8,483 nucleotides of DNA from Chitinophagaceae bacterium (GTDB lineage: Bacteria; Bacteroidota; Bacteroidia; Chitinophagales; Chitinophagaceae). Below are positions 7,763-8,483 of the stretch, piece after piece. The number at the start of each line of letters is the position of its first letter. Within the stretch, counting starts at the first letter, position 1. The notes under the pieces are model-generated. The model had not been told where the DNA came from and did no database searches. It saw only the letters and a list, made by a program, of their open reading frames with translations. Location of the stretch: assembly GCA_003526435.1 (NCBI GenBank), contig DPWF01000067.1, positions 1 to 8,483 on the forward strand. The letters run 5' to 3'. A program made the position numbers and the translations under genes.

Positions 7763-7849
7763 TATTTTTTTGAAAAACCTTAAATCAATGATTTTTCATA
7801 GTAAAAGGAGGGTACAAAATAGAGGAATTCCGCATTTAAAATCTGCTCA

Positions 7850-7945
7850 AGCAAACGGATTACTCCCGAAAGCACCTTCAATATCATTATACAACCATCT
7901 GCAGGTTTTGTAATAAAGACAAAAGAAGATGGAAAGGAGGGTTGA
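7850..7945 (+). pseudogene. Remnant of a second GH97 gene (C-terminal tail only)
   Basis: Read from 7850, the codons give SKRITPESTF, NIIIQPSAGF and VIKTKED, which aligns without gaps to the last 27 residues of the intact GH97 gene at 837-917 with 18 identities. The position equivalent to the intact stop is GGA instead of TGA, so the frame runs on for four codons to a TGA at 7943-7945. No start codon precedes it, and an in-frame TAG lies at 7820-7822. The rest of the gene is absent, and the space before it is the tetR promoter region. Many differences are synonymous or conservative, suggesting that it diverged as a working paralogue before losing its body. It cannot make a functional enzyme. 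Confidence 0.8.
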
Positions 7946-7977
7946 TTGGATTTGCTGCAACTATATTGTTTAACAAA

Positions 7978-8006
7978 AAGGGTGACACTTTTGATGTGTC
8001 ACCCTT
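7978..8006. terminator. Terminator of katG, homologous to the GH97 terminator
   Basis: AAGGGTGACAC (7978-7988) pairs perfectly with GTGTCACCCTT (7996-8006) around a seven-base loop. On the minus strand a run of five Ts follows, as expected for termination of katG, whose stop is at 8034-8036. Relative to the hairpin at 954-986, an A-T pair (959/981) has become G-C (7981/8003), so pairing was kept while sequence changed. Confidence 0.87.
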
Positions 8007-8033
8007 CTTCAAATATGATGAAAGTTAGATCAG

Positions 8034-8483
<450 letters not shown>

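Larger units (their letters stand above)
7850..8006 (+). repeat. Direct repeat, right copy: GH97 tail plus terminator
   Basis: This is the partner of 837-986, in the same orientation. The similarity covers the coding tail, continues patchily past the stop, and becomes strong again at the hairpin. It lies between tetR and katG, so the pair of repeats flanks a block of nearly 7 kb carrying the pump and its regulator. Confidence 0.8.

Noticed and set aside
837..8006. A composite transposon or genomic island explanation for the flanking direct repeats
   Set aside because: No transposase, integrase, tRNA or terminal inverted repeats are seen, and the repeats are gene-end sequences and not insertion sequences; paralogue loss or rearrangement explains them better.

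Overview
The window looks like a chromosomal segment of a Bacteroidota species, possibly of the Chitinophagaceae. The evidence is a GH97 glycosidase, AT-rich DNA, genes without clear Shine-Dalgarno sequences, lipoprotein-type pump components, and a promoter of the Bacteroidota form (TTTG, 21-nt spacer, TAnnTTTG) in front of the regulator gene. Genus and species cannot be fixed from the sequence alone.

Layout. (1) Positions 1-920, plus strand: the 3' part of a GH97 glycoside hydrolase gene, followed by a strong, probably bidirectional hairpin terminator (954-986). (2) Positions 1085-6921, minus strand: a complete tripartite RND efflux operon, transcribed from right to left as membrane fusion lipoprotein, AcrB-type inner-membrane pump, and NodT/OprM-type outer-membrane lipoprotein channel. 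(3) Positions 7095-7694, minus strand: a TetR-family regulator with its own promoter, GTG start and terminator. (4) Positions 7850-8006: a short degraded copy of the GH97 3' end together with its terminator. (5) Positions 8034-8483, minus strand: the 3' part of a katG catalase-peroxidase gene.

Regulation. One palindrome, cTAACA-N-TGTTAg, occurs at the start site predicted for the tetR promoter (7716-7728) and again upstream of the pump operon (6937-6951 and 7016-7029), with a weaker copy at 6999-7011. The simplest reading is that the TetR protein represses both itself and the pump. A hairpin with a T-run after tetR (7041-7061) would separate the two transcription units.

Most unusual feature. 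The efflux and regulator block is flanked by direct repeats of about 150 bp (837-986 and 7850-8006). Each carries the last codons of a GH97 gene plus its terminator. The right copy is a headless remnant: 69 of 84 bases over the coding tail and 18 of 27 residues match by hand alignment, and a compensatory base-pair change preserves the hairpin stem. This suggests either that a second, tandem GH97 paralogue was mostly deleted and replaced by the efflux block, or that the block arrived by a rearrangement that duplicated the GH97 end. The rest is conventional: I see no CRISPR array, transposase, tRNA, rRNA or evident new enzyme system.
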